DNA of 64,000 nucleotides. Source: Pseudoxanthomonas sp. z9 (GTDB lineage: Bacteria > Pseudomonadota > Gammaproteobacteria > Xanthomonadales > Xanthomonadaceae). The stretch is taken from NCBI RefSeq assembly GCF_006542425.1, contig NZ_VFID01000003.1, positions 372,001-436,000 on the forward strand. The letters run 5' to 3'. A program made the translations under genes and the position numbers. Of the stretch, positions 17,388 to 26,831 are shown piece after piece. The number at the start of each line of letters is the position of its first letter. Positions within the stretch are counted from its first letter, which is position 1. A model generated the notes under the pieces. That model was not told the DNA's origin. It saw only the letters and a program-made list of their open reading frames with translations, and made no database searches.

Positions 17388-19865
17388 TCAGCGCCGCGCC
17401 GCATCCCATAGCCTGGGCCGGGCGTGACGACGTTCACGCACCGCGAGCCCTTCCGGCGCCAGCCAGACCTGTATCGCCCCGCCCTCGGCGGTCCCCACCA
17501 CTTCCGCCCCGCTTTCCTGCCACCGTGCCACCACCTGCGGTTTGGGATGGCCGAACCGGTTGCGGTGACCGCTGGAGACCAGCAGCAATCGCGCGCCGGC
17601 CGCGGCGACGAAAGCGGGGTCCGACGAGCCGGCGCTGCCATGGTGTGGCGCGAACACCACCTCGGCACGTACCTGCACCGGGAATCGTCGGACCAGTTCG
17701 CGTTCGATCACCTCACCGATGTCGCCGGTCAGCAACGCCGCGCCGTGCGCGGTCTCGACCCGCAGCACGCAACTGGACTCGTTGCCGAGATTGGGAAAAT
17801 GACGGTGCGGATGCAGGAAGTGGAAGCGCACGCCATCCCACTCCCAAGCCTCGCCTGCCACGCAGGTGCGGACGGCCGGTCCCGGGGCAGCGTCCAACCG
17901 CGCGGGCAGCGCCGCTTCCACCGCGGCGGTCTGGCCCGGCGGCGCCTGGGCGACACCGGCTGGCAAGGCGCGCAGCACGCTGGCTAGGCCGCCGATGTGG
18001 TCGTTGTCGTCGTGGCTGACCACAACCCGGTCCAGTCGTGGAACGCCCCAGGCGCGCAGCGCCGGCACCACCGCGCGATCGCCGGCGTCGAATCCATCTC
18101 GCATCGCCGGTCCCATGTCGTACAGCAATGCATGCTCCGAGGTCCGGACCAGCACCGACAGTCCCTGGCCGACATCCATCATCGCCAGTTGGACCTCGCC
18201 GGGCCGCGGCAGTCCGCGATCCGGCCACAGCAGCGGCAGCCACAGCAGGGCTGCCAGCGGCTTGCCCGGCACGCCGCGCGGCAGCAGCATCCAGAACGCA
18301 CCGACCAGCGCCACGCCCACCGCCCAGGGCGCCGCCTCCGGCAGCCACCAGAGGGAAAAACGACTGCCAGACAGCCATCGAAACCCCGGCCAGGTCAAGT
18401 CGAAACAGGCCGCTGCCCATTGCCACGGCCATGCCCCTGCACCGGGAAACAGTGCCTCGGCCGCGGTGCCCAGCAGCGACAACGGCACCACCACCAGGCT
18501 CCACCAGGGGATGGCGATCAGGTTCGCGAAGGGGCCGGCCAGCGAAGCCTGATCGAACAGCACCACCGTCAATGGCAGCAATCCCACCGTGGCCACCGCC
18601 TGCGCGGAGAGGAATCCGCGCAGCCAGTGCCCGGTGCCGCTCGCCGGCAGGCACCAGGCCAGCCAGGCGACACCGCCGAAACTCAACCAGAACCCGGCGG
18701 CCAGTGGCGACAGCGGGTCGAACAGCAGCACCGCAATCAGTGCGAGCGCCAGCGCATCAGCCACGCCAGCGGGCCGGCGCCCGAGCCGGGCAGCCGCCCA
18801 TACCGCCATCATCAACACGGTACGCAGGGTCGGCAACGCGAAACCCGCCAGGACGGCATAGCCCAGCGCGGCCAATACCGCCGCCAGGCCCATGGCCTGC
18901 GGGCGTGGCAGTGACCGCGCCCACGCGGGAAACAGCCGCCACAGTCCGCCGACCAGCAGCGCTATCGCGCTGGCCACCATGCCCACATGGAAGCCCGAGA
19001 TTGCGATCAGGTGGGTCAGCCCGGTCGCGCGCAGAATGTGCCAGTCATCCCGGGTCAGCCCGCGGGTATCGCCAAGCGCCAGCGCACGTACGAAACGCGA
19101 AGAAGGCGAAGCGACTGACTGGCCGATGCGCGCGGCCATCACCTCGCGCCAGGCATCGACGCCGGCGGCACCGGCAAGCCGTTGCGCGCGCTCGGGGCGA
19201 TGCAGGTGGCCGGTCGCGCCAACGCGTTGCAGCAGCGCGTGTTTTTCGCTGTCGAATCCGCCCGGGTTGCGCAGGCCGCGCGGCGCCCGCAGCTTGACGT
19301 TCAGCCGCCAGCGTTCACCGGCGCGCAGTTTCAAGCGGGGGCCGGCCAGCCGGGTCCCGTGGTCGTCATGCCAGGACAGCATGACTCGCCGCCCCTGCAG
19401 TGCCGCCGCCGGTCCCTCGCCGTCTTCCACGGTGAACAGGAACCGGGTCCGCCTTGCCTCGTGCTGGGGCAGATCGGCGACGGTCCCGGTCACGACCAGC
19501 GGGCGCCGCTCCAGATCCGGTGGAATCCGCAACGCCAGGGACCAGCCCGCCTGCAAGCCGGCCCACGCGAATCCGACCAGCAATGCGCCCAGCCAGCGGC
19601 CACGCCAGCGCCACGGCCAGGCCACGGCACCGGCGATACCCATACTCCACAACAGCATCGCTGCCGGAAGTCCGGACATCGACAGGCAAAGACCGGCACC
19701 GGCCAGCAGCGCGACGGCGGTTCCCACGCCGAACAAGGCAGGCACCCCGGAATTGAGGCGGCCGCCCTCGCGTCGCGGGCATTCGCGATCCGGTACGCGG
19801 TCTCCGCCGGACCCGCCCAATGGGCAACCGGGTTCCGGCGGACTTCCATTTCCTTCGGCATGCAC
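17388..19865 (-). CDS. comEC: ComEC/Rec2 DNA-uptake channel
   Basis: ComEC carries transforming single-stranded DNA across the inner membrane. The protein shows an N-terminal membrane and OB-like section, the Competence-domain block of helices (GLTHLIAISGFHVGMVASAIALL) and a C-terminal metallo-beta-lactamase domain with SHDDNDHIGG (HxxxDH) and later FAPHHGSAGSSDP. At about 825 residues the length is normal. I prefer the GTG at 19865, which has GGAAAGGAAG upstream; the frame is open to an ATG at 19943 without a binding site, and a later GTG at 19745 is also possible. It heads the minus-strand run exbB-exbD-msbA. Confidence 0.93.
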   Translation of the reverse strand: MHAEGNGSPPEPGCPLGGSGGDRVPDRECPRREGGRLNSGVPALFGVGTAVALLAGAGLCLSMSGLPAAMLLWSMGIAGAVAWPWRWRGRWLGALLVGFAWAGLQAGWSLALRIPPDLERRPLVVTGTVADLPQHEARRTRFLFTVEDGEGPAAALQGRRVMLSWHDDHGTRLAGPRLKLRAGERWRLNVKLRAPRGLRNPGGFDSEKHALLQRVGATGHLHRPERAQRLAGAAGVDAWREVMAARIGQSVASPSSRFVRALALGDTRGLTRDDWHILRATGLTHLIAISGFHVGMVASAIALLVGGLWRLFPAWARSLPRPQAMGLAAVLAALGYAVLAGFALPTLRTVLMMAVWAAARLGRRPAGVADALALALIAVLLFDPLSPLAAGFWLSFGGVAWLAWCLPASGTGHWLRGFLSAQAVATVGLLPLTVVLFDQASLAGPFANLIAIPWWSLVVVPLSLLGTAAEALFPGAGAWPWQWAAACFDLTWPGFRWLSGSRFSLWWLPEAAPWAVGVALVGAFWMLLPRGVPGKPLAALLWLPLLWPDRGLPRPGEVQLAMMDVGQGLSVLVRTSEHALLYDMGPAMRDGFDAGDRAVVPALRAWGVPRLDRVVVSHDDNDHIGGLASVLRALPAGVAQAPPGQTAAVEAALPARLDAAPGPAVRTCVAGEAWEWDGVRFHFLHPHRHFPNLGNESSCVLRVETAHGAALLTGDIGEVIERELVRRFPVQVRAEVVFAPHHGSAGSSDPAFVAAAGARLLLVSSGHRNRFGHPKPQVVARWQESGAEVVGTAEGGAIQVWLAPEGLAVRERRHARPRLWDAARR

Positions 19866-20204
19866 GACCGCTGGCTTCCTTTCCAGGCACCACGCGACGC
19901 TACGCGCCGCTCGTGCACGACGGAATCGGTGGAAGCCGCGCATGCATGTCAGGCAAGCCCGACATGCATCGACGCATCCACCGCGTCATTGCATGCCACG
20001 ACGCCACTCGCAAGGGCGGAACGGCGAATTCTTTCGATTGTTTCATCGTGGGGGCCGTAGCATGCGCCGTGCTATTGACGCCGTTTCCGCCACGCCGCGA
20101 GACTGCGTGCTTTCGACGTGCGCGATGCGTCGAAGCATCATCGCCGACGTGAACACAATCCCTGTTCGTGTTGCCACGCCAGAATTTCATACCAGGCCCA
20201 CGCC
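19866..20204. promoter_or_regulatory. Divergent intergenic region comEC / phospholipase C
   Basis: About 340 bases separate the divergent comEC and phospholipase C genes. No domain-bearing frame is found. It must hold both promoters; I could not identify a clear -35/-10 pair or a Pho box by eye. Confidence 0.35.
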
Positions 20205-22325
20205 ATGACCTCACACACTCGACGCGATTTCCTCCGCCGCGCGGGCGCGGGCGTCGCCGCGTCGGTGGCGCTGGCCGCCTTTCCACCCGCCATCCGCCGC
20301 GCGCTGGCGATCCCGGCACATCACGCCACCGGCACGATCCGCGATGTGAAGCACGTGATAATCCTCATGCAGGAGAATCGCTCTTTCGATCACTATTTCG
20401 GCACCTTCCGCGGCGCGCGTGGATTCGGTGATCGTTTCCCGATACCGCTGGCCGGCGACCACACGGTCTGGCATCAGCGCTACACGCATGAAGGCGCTTC
20501 GCGCATCGTGCTGCCCTATCACCTGGACAGCCGCAGCGGCAACGCGCAACGCGTTCCGGGCACCCCGCACAGCTATCCTGATGCCCAGGCGGCATGGGAC
20601 CTGGGACGCATGCAGGACTGGCCGACGCACAAGCAGCCGCAGTCGATGGGCTACTACACCGAGGCCGAACTCGCGTTCCAGTTCGCCCTCGCCAACGCAT
20701 TCACCCTGTGCGACGCCTATCACTGCGCGTTCCATGGCGGCACCAATACCAATCGCCTGTTCCATTGGAGCGGCACCAACGACCCGGCCGGCGCGGCAGG
20801 TGGACCGGTGATCGACAACAGCGGCGATTCGTTCGATGCCGAAGGCGGCGACTATCGCTGGACCACCTATCCCGAACGCTTGCAGGCCGCGGGCGTCAGC
20901 TGGAAGGTATACCAGAACCTGCCGGACAACTTCACCGACAATCCGCTCGCCGGCTTCCGTGCCTATCGCGAGGCGAACCGCGCGCGCGGCAATCCGCCCA
21001 AGGCGACGGCCTTCCCGCCCTACCGGAGCGACGACGAAGCGATCAGCCCGTTGCTGAAAGGCGTCGGCAATACCCTGCCCGATGGCGGTTTCCTGCAGGC
21101 GCTGAAGGATGACATCGCCGCAGGCACGTTGCCGCAAGTGTCCTGGATCGTCGCACCCGCGGTCTATTCCGAGCATCCGGATCCCTCCAGTCCCGTGCAG
21201 GGCGGCTGGTACACGCAGCAGGTGCTGGAAGCGTTGACGGCGGATCCGGACACCTGGAGCCGGACGGTACTGCTGGTGAACTTCGACGAGAACGACGGCT
21301 TCTTCGATCACGTGCCGCCACCTGCCGCGCCGGCGTTCGCGGCCGATGGCACGCTCGCCGGCGCTTCCACGGTGTCCACGGCGGGTGAGTACCACACCGA
21401 TGGCCGCCCCTACGGGCCGGGACCACGCGTGCCGATGTACGTGGTGTCGCCTTGGAGTCGCGGCGGCTGGATCAATTCGCAGGTGTTCGATCACACCTCC
21501 GTGCTGCGCTTCCTGGAAGCGCGTTTCGGCGTGGCCGAACCGAACATCAGCGCCTATCGTCGCGCGATGGGCGGCGATCTCACCAGCGCCTTCAACTTCG
21601 CCAACCCGAACGATGAAGTGCCGCCGCGCCTGCCACGGCAGCGCAGGTCGGCGGCGGACGCGCTGCGCACCGCCCAGGAAGCTTTGCCGGCGCTGTTGCC
21701 ACCCGCGGAAGGCCAACAGCGGCCCCCCCGGCAGGCTACCGGCAGCCGCCCGTCCCGCGCCCTGCCCTACGAACTGCATGTGCACGGCGACGTGCAGAAC
21801 GATGGCACGGTGACCCTGGAATTCATCAACAGCGGACGCGCCGGCGCGGTCTTCCACGTCTACGATCGCCTGCACCTGGAGCGCGTTCCACGGCGCTACG
21901 CGGTCGAGGCCGGCCGGCAGCTCGCCGGCACCTGGGACACACGGACCACGGATGACGGCCATTACGACCTGTGGGTGCTCGGACCAAACGGATTCCATCG
22001 CCATTTCCGCGGCGACACCCACGCACGCGCGGCCCTCGAGGCGAAAGCGGCATACGAGGTGGCCACCGCGTCCTTGCTGCTGGCGGTCGCCAACAATGGC
22101 GCACATCCCGGTGCCATATCGCTCGTCGCCAACGCCTATCGCAACGAAGGTCCCCGCACCGCCGAACTCGCGCCCGGGCAGCGCAGGCAATGGCGCCGGC
22201 CCCTCTCAGCGCACGGTGGCTGGTACGATTTCAGCGTGACGGGCGTGGATGGTTTCCTGCGCCGCTTCGCCGGGCGCCTGGAAACCGGGATCGACGGGAT
22301 CTCGGATCCGGCGATGGGAGCCTGA
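20205..22325 (+). CDS. Tat-exported phosphocholine-type phospholipase C
   Basis: A 706-residue secreted enzyme that hydrolyses phospholipids, classically phosphatidylcholine or sphingomyelin, releasing the phosphorylated head group. It opens with a twin-arginine signal (RRDFLRRAGAG, R6-R7) and hydrophobic segment. The alkaline-phosphatase-like catalytic domain shows ENRSFDHYFGT at its start and NFDENDGFFDHVPPP further on. Two C-terminal beta domains (DUF756 type; ELHVHGDVQNDGTVTLEF) follow. The start at 20205 places the Tat motif correctly. It stands alone between comEC and an HD-domain gene. Head-group preference cannot be read from sequence. Confidence 0.92.
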   Translation: MTSHTRRDFLRRAGAGVAASVALAAFPPAIRRALAIPAHHATGTIRDVKHVIILMQENRSFDHYFGTFRGARGFGDRFPIPLAGDHTVWHQRYTHEGASRIVLPYHLDSRSGNAQRVPGTPHSYPDAQAAWDLGRMQDWPTHKQPQSMGYYTEAELAFQFALANAFTLCDAYHCAFHGGTNTNRLFHWSGTNDPAGAAGGPVIDNSGDSFDAEGGDYRWTTYPERLQAAGVSWKVYQNLPDNFTDNPLAGFRAYREANRARGNPPKATAFPPYRSDDEAISPLLKGVGNTLPDGGFLQALKDDIAAGTLPQVSWIVAPAVYSEHPDPSSPVQGGWYTQQVLEALTADPDTWSRTVLLVNFDENDGFFDHVPPPAAPAFAADGTLAGASTVSTAGEYHTDGRPYGPGPRVPMYVVSPWSRGGWINSQVFDHTSVLRFLEARFGVAEPNISAYRRAMGGDLTSAFNFANPNDEVPPRLPRQRRSAADALRTAQEALPALLPPAEGQQRPPRQATGSRPSRALPYELHVHGDVQNDGTVTLEFINSGRAGAVFHVYDRLHLERVPRRYAVEAGRQLAGTWDTRTTDDGHYDLWVLGPNGFHRHFRGDTHARAALEAKAAYEVATASLLLAVANNGAHPGAISLVANAYRNEGPRTAELAPGQRRQWRRPLSAHGGWYDFSVTGVDGFLRRFAGRLETGIDGISDPAMGA

Positions 22326-22366
22326 GCGCTCCACTGCTTCGATTTCCACACGCCACAACGAGCGCC

Positions 22367-22945
22367 ATGCAAGCCATCGTCGATTTCATCCTGGAAGTGG
22401 ACAGACTCAAGGCGGTCACCCGCAAGATTCGCCTGCGCGACAGCGACCGCTACGAGAATTCCGCCGAACACAGCTGGCAGCTGGCGCTGCTGGCCAGTTC
22501 GCTGGCGCCGCATGCGCCGGCGGGCATCGACATGGACCGGGTGATCCGCATGCTGCTGGTGCATGACATCGGCGAAATCGACACCGGCGACACGATGGCC
22601 TTCGTGGAGGGTGGCTGGGAGGAACGCAAGGCCGCCGAGCTGGCGGCGGTACGGCGTATCTTCGGCTTGCTGCCGGCGTCCGAGGGCGGACCACTGCTCG
22701 CCTTGTGGCAGGAATTCGACGATGCGCAAACGCCGGAGGCGATCTTCGCCAATGCCGTCGACCGCGCCATGCCGGTTTTGCTGAACCTGGCCAACCAGGG
22801 CCAGAGCTGGCGCGAGAACGGCATCAGCCACGAGCGCGTGGTGCGGCGGGTTGGACCACCGATCGAGGCCGGATGCCCGGCGCTGTGGCGCTATCTCGAA
22901 GTCCGGCTGGCGGAAGCGCGGGAGCGGGAGTTTTTCGGCGCCTGA
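22367..22945 (+). CDS. HD-domain phosphohydrolase (YfbR/HDDC2-like)
   Basis: A 192-residue cytoplasmic protein with a metal-binding HD domain: His35 in SAEHSWQ, then H66-D67 in LLVHDIGEIDTGD. This arrangement matches 5'-deoxynucleotidase-like HDDC2/YfbR proteins that dephosphorylate nucleoside monophosphates. The frame is open far upstream inside the phospholipase gene, but the first sensible ATG is at 22367, 40 bases past that gene's stop. Substrate is inferred from family only. Confidence 0.88.
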   Translation: MQAIVDFILEVDRLKAVTRKIRLRDSDRYENSAEHSWQLALLASSLAPHAPAGIDMDRVIRMLLVHDIGEIDTGDTMAFVEGGWEERKAAELAAVRRIFGLLPASEGGPLLALWQEFDDAQTPEAIFANAVDRAMPVLLNLANQGQSWRENGISHERVVRRVGPPIEAGCPALWRYLEVRLAEAREREFFGA

Positions 22946-22961
22946 GGCGGGAGCTGCGAAC

Positions 22962-22979
22962 AGCGGAGCAAGCTCTGCT
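22962..22979. repeat. Short hairpin repeat between convergent genes
   Basis: The inverted repeat AGCGGAG-CAAG-CTCTGCT lies between the convergent HD-domain and lolD genes. It resembles the short GC-rich intergenic palindromes scattered in xanthomonad genomes and may act as a terminator without a T tract. Confidence 0.5.
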
Positions 22980-22985
22980 CTACGG

Positions 22986-23702
22986 TCAGACGTCGGCGTG
23001 GGCGAGCTGGCGCAGCTTGCCTTCGTGCAGTTCCAGCACGCGGTCCAGGCGACGGGCCAGACGGCGATCGTGGGTGACCAGGACCAGGCTGGTCTTCTGC
23101 GCGCGGTTGAGGCCGAGCATCAGATCGAACACAGTCGCGGCGGTCTTTTCGTCCAGGTTGCCGGTGGGTTCGTCACCCAGCACGCAGGCCGGCTGGTTGA
23201 CCAGCGCACGCGCCACCGCGGCGCGCTGACGCTCGCCGCCGGACAGTTCACCGGGCTTGTGCTCGATGCGGTGGCCCAGGCCGACCGCTTCCAGCAGGTC
23301 GCGCGCACGCTGGCGCGCGGCATTCGCATCAGCGCCGCCCAGCATCACCGGCATCATCACGTTCTCCAGCGCGGTGAATTCCGGCAGCAGGTGATGGAAC
23401 TGGTAGACGAAACCGAGCGCGCGGTTGCGCAGCTGGCCGCGCGCCGCGTCCGACAGCGCCGACATCTTCTGCCCGGCGACGTACACCTCGCCCGCGGTCG
23501 GCGTGTCCAGCCCCCCCAACAGGTGCAGCAACGTGCTCTTGCCGGCGCCGGACGCGCCGACGATCGCGACCGTCTCGCCGGGATGCACGGCCAGTTCCAG
23601 GCCATCGAACACCGGCGTGCGCATCTTACCCTCGGCGTAGGTCTTGCCAAGGTGGTCGGCGCGGATGACGGTGCCGTCGGCCGTCGCTGTCTTCTCACTC
23701 AT
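22986..23702 (-). CDS. lolD: Lipoprotein-releasing system ATP-binding protein
   Basis: LolD powers release of outer-membrane lipoproteins from the inner membrane to LolA. The 238 residues carry Walker [11 protein letters not shown], the Lol-type [22 protein letters not shown] segment, signature LSGGERQR and Walker [12 protein letters not shown]. The start overlaps the end of lolC by eight bases. Only one permease gene is present here, as in genomes that use a single LolF or LolC-type subunit. Confidence 0.95.
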   Translation of the reverse strand: MSEKTATADGTVIRADHLGKTYAEGKMRTPVFDGLELAVHPGETVAIVGASGAGKSTLLHLLGGLDTPTAGEVYVAGQKMSALSDAARGQLRNRALGFVYQFHHLLPEFTALENVMMPVMLGGADANAARQRARDLLEAVGLGHRIEHKPGELSGGERQRAAVARALVNQPACVLGDEPTGNLDEKTAATVFDLMLGLNRAQKTSLVLVTHDRRLARRLDRVLELHEGKLRQLAHADV

Positions 23703-24942
23703 AGCGCAGGGCCTCCGCCGGCTGGGTCCGGGCCGCGCGCCAGGCCGGGTACAGCGTGGCCAGGAAACTCATTGCCAGCGCCACGCAGGCGATGGTCGTC
23801 ACATCGTCGGGTCTCAGGTCGTACGGCAGACCGGTGATGTAGTAGACATCCGGCGGCAGCAGGGTCACGTTGAACACCTTCTCGATGACGTCGAGGATGC
23901 TTTCCAGGTTCATAGTCAGGGCGATGCCGCCGATGACGCCGGCCACGGTGCCGATGATGCCGATCAGCGACCCCTGCACCATGAAGACCTGCATCACCCC
24001 GCGCGGGGTCAGGCCCAGCGTGCGCAGGATGGCGATGTCGGCCTGCTTGTCGGTCACCAGCATCACCTGCGAGTTCACCAGCGAGAACGCGCCCATCAGG
24101 ATGATCAGTGACAGCAGAATGCCCATCACCGTCTTTTCCATCTTCAACGAGTGGTACAGGTTGGCGTTCTGGCTCATCCAGTCGCTGACCCGGTAGACGT
24201 GCCCCAGCCGGTAGACCAGATCGCGCGCCACGGTCATCGCCTGGTCCATGTCGTGCAGCTTCAGGCGTACGCCGGTCACGCCGTCGCCCATCCGCAGCAC
24301 GCGTTGCAAATCCGCGATGTGCGCCACTGCCAGGTTGCGATCGATGTCGTTGTGGCCCACCGCGAAGATGCCCGACACGGTGAAACGCTTGATCTTGGGC
24401 ATCGCCCCCATCGGCGTGCCCTGGAAGTTGCCGGCGGTCACGACCACGCTGTCGCCCACGCCCACCCGCAACCAGGCGGCCAGTTCCTGCCCCAGCAGGA
24501 TGTTGAATTCGCCGGGCTGCAGCGAGTCGAGCCGTCCCGCCTTCATCTTGTCGCCCAGCACCGACACTTTGCGCTCTTCCGAGGGCACGATGCCCTGGAC
24601 CAGCGCACCCTGCGGATCCGCGTTGCCGGACAGCATCGCCTGTACGTCCACATACGGCGCCGCGCCGGCCACGCGTGGATCCTGCATCGCCACACGCACC
24701 GCGTGCGGCCAGTCCTGCATGTCCTCGCCGGCGCCGGCCACGGTCGCATGGGCGGTCATCTGCAACAGGCGGTCGCGGATTTCCCGCTGGAAGCCATTCA
24801 TCACCGACAGCGTGGTGATGAGCACCGCCACGCCCAGCGCGATGCCGATGATGGAAGCCAGCGAGATGAAGGAGATGAAGCCGTTGCGGCGCTTGGCGCG
24901 GAGATAGCGCAGGCCGATGGCGACGGGGACGGGTTTGAACAT
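23695..24942 (-). CDS. lolC: Lipoprotein-releasing system permease
   Basis: A 415-residue inner-membrane permease with one N-terminal helix ([21 protein letters not shown]), a large periplasmic domain and three C-terminal helices; [13 protein letters not shown] after the first helix is the LolC/LolE family mark. I start at 24942 ([22 protein letters not shown]), the conserved N-terminus. No second permease gene adjoins, so this may be the LolF-like single-subunit arrangement. Confidence 0.93.
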   Translation of the reverse strand: MFKPVPVAIGLRYLRAKRRNGFISFISLASIIGIALGVAVLITTLSVMNGFQREIRDRLLQMTAHATVAGAGEDMQDWPHAVRVAMQDPRVAGAAPYVDVQAMLSGNADPQGALVQGIVPSEERKVSVLGDKMKAGRLDSLQPGEFNILLGQELAAWLRVGVGDSVVVTAGNFQGTPMGAMPKIKRFTVSGIFAVGHNDIDRNLAVAHIADLQRVLRMGDGVTGVRLKLHDMDQAMTVARDLVYRLGHVYRVSDWMSQNANLYHSLKMEKTVMGILLSLIILMGAFSLVNSQVMLVTDKQADIAILRTLGLTPRGVMQVFMVQGSLIGIIGTVAGVIGGIALTMNLESILDVIEKVFNVTLLPPDVYYITGLPYDLRPDDVTTIACVALAMSFLATLYPAWRAARTQPAEALRYE

Positions 24943-24946
24943 CGGC

Positions 24947-25396
24947 CTATGGTGCCATCGGCCGGGGGGCGCGCGAAGCACCACCGATGCCAGCGGCCAG
25001 CCGCAGTTCACGCCGGGCCCGGGCCGGCAGGGTGTCGGGCCACCAGCCCAGGCGGTGGCGGCGTCCCCGCCGGTCCCGCCAGCGCAGGATGGCCAGCGGG
25101 CCGCGCCAGACCAGTTCGGCCTCCCGCACTGGTATCCCCTCCATGGTCACCGGGCCGCTGGCCGGGAAGACCCAGGACAGGACCGGCCTGCGCGCTTCGC
25201 GACGGGCCAGGCGGACACCCTGCAAGGCGGCGGTCACCGCCAGCGGCCAGGCCGCGGGACGCGGCATTTCGCTGGCCAGCACCGCCAGGCCGGCGCCGAT
25301 GCCCAGCAGGATCAGGATCGCGCACAACAGGCGCGAGGGGCGCCATTCAAGCCGGCAATGCGCGGATGCGCTGGATGAGTGCGGCGAGTTCGCCAT
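24947..25396 (-). CDS. YgfX-like membrane protein
   Basis: About 149 residues. Two hydrophobic segments ([19 protein letters not shown] and [13 protein letters not shown]) are followed by a basic cytoplasmic part containing [14 protein letters not shown] and GWWPDTLP, the pattern of YgfX/CptA proteins. In E. coli ygfX adjoins sdhE, as here. Its proposed start overlaps the sdhE end by about 50 bases; ATGs at 25411 and 25396 have no clear binding site. Reported roles of YgfX relatives include envelope stress and cell-shape effects; I infer nothing firmer. Confidence 0.75.
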   Translation of the reverse strand: MANSPHSSSASAHCRLEWRPSRLLCAILILLGIGAGLAVLASEMPRPAAWPLAVTAALQGVRLARREARRPVLSWVFPASGPVTMEGIPVREAELVWRGPLAILRWRDRRGRRHRLGWWPDTLPARARRELRLAAGIGGASRAPRPMAP

Positions 25397-25598
25397 CGGG
25401 ACATTGCTCATAGCCCATGAACCAGCGCCAGAGCTTATCGTCCTCGCAATCGAGCAGCCGTAGGAAAACACCGCGCTCGGCCTCGGAAGATCCCGCCCAG
25501 GCGCGATCGAGATGGCGTTCGAACAATTGATCCAGTTCGCGCATGCCGCGCCGGCAGCGCCAGCGGATGCGCTTGAGTTCCACGTCTTGGGGATTCAT
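25347..25598 (-). CDS. sdhE: FAD assembly factor SdhE
   Basis: An 83-residue cytoplasmic protein that promotes covalent attachment of FAD to the flavoprotein subunit Sdh[18 protein letters not shown] contains the conserved RGMxE motif that contacts SdhA. Its ATG overlaps the stop of the MAPEG gene, and it lies just downstream of sdhB, its client operon. Confidence 0.95.
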   Translation of the reverse strand: MNPQDVELKRIRWRCRRGMRELDQLFERHLDRAWAGSSEAERGVFLRLLDCEDDKLWRWFMGYEQCPDGELAALIQRIRALPA

Positions 25599-26026
25599 GC
25601 CAACCAGAGCAGCCAGGCCATGCGCGCCCAGAAAGCCATCAGGACCAGCGTCGCCAGGGCGTATGCGACGAAGCGGGTCATCACGTGATTGGTGGTGCAT
25701 TGCACGCCGCTGTGCACGGCACGCAGGGCGACGAACGCCCACGCCATCGCCAGCAGGGCGACGTCGCCGATGCCGGCCTGGGCGGCGAGCAGCACGCCCG
25801 CGTAGAACAGGACCGGCACCTCAAACAGGTTGCGGAAGTTGTCCGACGCGCGGGTGTCGGACAACAGGCGCGCCGCGTCCGCCGACCCGGCCAGCGCCTG
25901 GGCGTCGATGCGCTTGCGCCTCATTTCGCCCAGCCGCAGGTGGTACAGCCGGATCCAGACCAGGAAGGTCAGCCCCGCCATCGCCACCGCGGGCCAGAGG
26001 ATCGCAGTGGCGGACGGCGTATCCAT
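25595..26026 (-). CDS. MAPEG-family membrane protein
   Basis: A 143-residue protein with four hydrophobic segments and the MAPEG pattern [18 protein letters not shown] in the middle ([11 protein letters not shown]). MAPEG proteins include glutathione-dependent eicosanoid and leukotriene enzymes; bacterial members are mostly uncharacterised. It is lodged between sdhB (four-base gap) and sdhE (four-base overlap), so it is co-transcribed with succinate dehydrogenase. Confidence 0.88.
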   Translation of the reverse strand: MDTPSATAILWPAVAMAGLTFLVWIRLYHLRLGEMRRKRIDAQALAGSADAARLLSDTRASDNFRNLFEVPVLFYAGVLLAAQAGIGDVALLAMAWAFVALRAVHSGVQCTTNHVMTRFVAYALATLVLMAFWARMAWLLWLA

Positions 26027-26030
26027 GGCG

Positions 26031-26813
26031 TCAGGCGCGCCGCTCCATCATCAGCTTCTTGATTTCCGCGATCGCCAGCGCCGGATTCAGTCCCTTCGGG
26101 CAGGTCCGCGCGCAGTTCATGATGGTGTGGCAGCGGTAGAGCTTGAACGGATCTTCCAGATCGTCCAGGCGAGCACCGGTGTCCTCGTCGCGCGAATCGA
26201 TGATCCAGCGGTAGGCCTGCAGCAGGATCGCCGGGCCGAGGTAGCGTTCGCCGTTCCACCAGTAGCTCGGGCAGCTGGTCGAGCAGCAGGCGCACAGGAT
26301 GCATTCGTACAGGCCGTCCAGCTTCTTGCGATCCTCCGGCGACTGCAGGCGTTCGCGATCCGGCGGGGCCGGAGTCTGGGTGCGGATCCACGGCTTGATC
26401 GAGGCGTACTGCGCGTAGAAATGGGTCAGGTCCGGAACCAGATCCTTGACCACGTTCATGTGCGGCAGCGGGTAGATCGGCACCTCGGCCTTCTTGCAGT
26501 CGCCAATGGCGCGCGTGCAGGCCAGCGTGTTGGTGCCGTCGATGTTCATCGCGCACGAACCGCAGATACCCTCGCGGCAGGAGCGGCGGAAGGTCAGCGT
26601 CGGATCGATCTCGTTCTTGATCTTGATCAGCGCGTCCAGGACCATCGGACCGCAGGCCGCCAGATCCACCTCATAGGTATCCAGGCGCGGGTTCTGCCCG
26701 TCTTCCGGATTCCAGCGGTAGATCTTGAAGGTGCGCGGGTTCTTCGCGCCCGGGGCGGGGAAATGCCTGCCCTTCTGGACGCGGGAGTTCTTCGGGAGTG
26801 CGAATTCGGCCAT
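26031..26813 (-). CDS. sdhB: Succinate dehydrogenase iron-sulfur subunit
   Basis: SdhB passes electrons from FAD in SdhA to ubiquinone. The 260 residues hold the 2Fe-2S cysteines ([12 protein letters not shown]), the 4Fe-4S motif [12 protein letters not shown] and the 3Fe-4S region [17 protein letters not shown]. The last subunit of the sdhCDAB order, 18 bases from sdhA. Confidence 0.97.
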   Translation of the reverse strand: MAEFALPKNSRVQKGRHFPAPGAKNPRTFKIYRWNPEDGQNPRLDTYEVDLAACGPMVLDALIKIKNEIDPTLTFRRSCREGICGSCAMNIDGTNTLACTRAIGDCKKAEVPIYPLPHMNVVKDLVPDLTHFYAQYASIKPWIRTQTPAPPDRERLQSPEDRKKLDGLYECILCACCSTSCPSYWWNGERYLGPAILLQAYRWIIDSRDEDTGARLDDLEDPFKLYRCHTIMNCARTCPKGLNPALAIAEIKKLMMERRA

Positions 26814-26831
26814 TGCTCTAGTTTCTCCCGA

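Noticed and set aside
25008..25346. Minus-strand frame beginning [10 protein letters not shown]
   Set aside because: Off-frame within the ygfX-like gene; lacks a start signal and shows only Pro/Gly/Ala-rich content.
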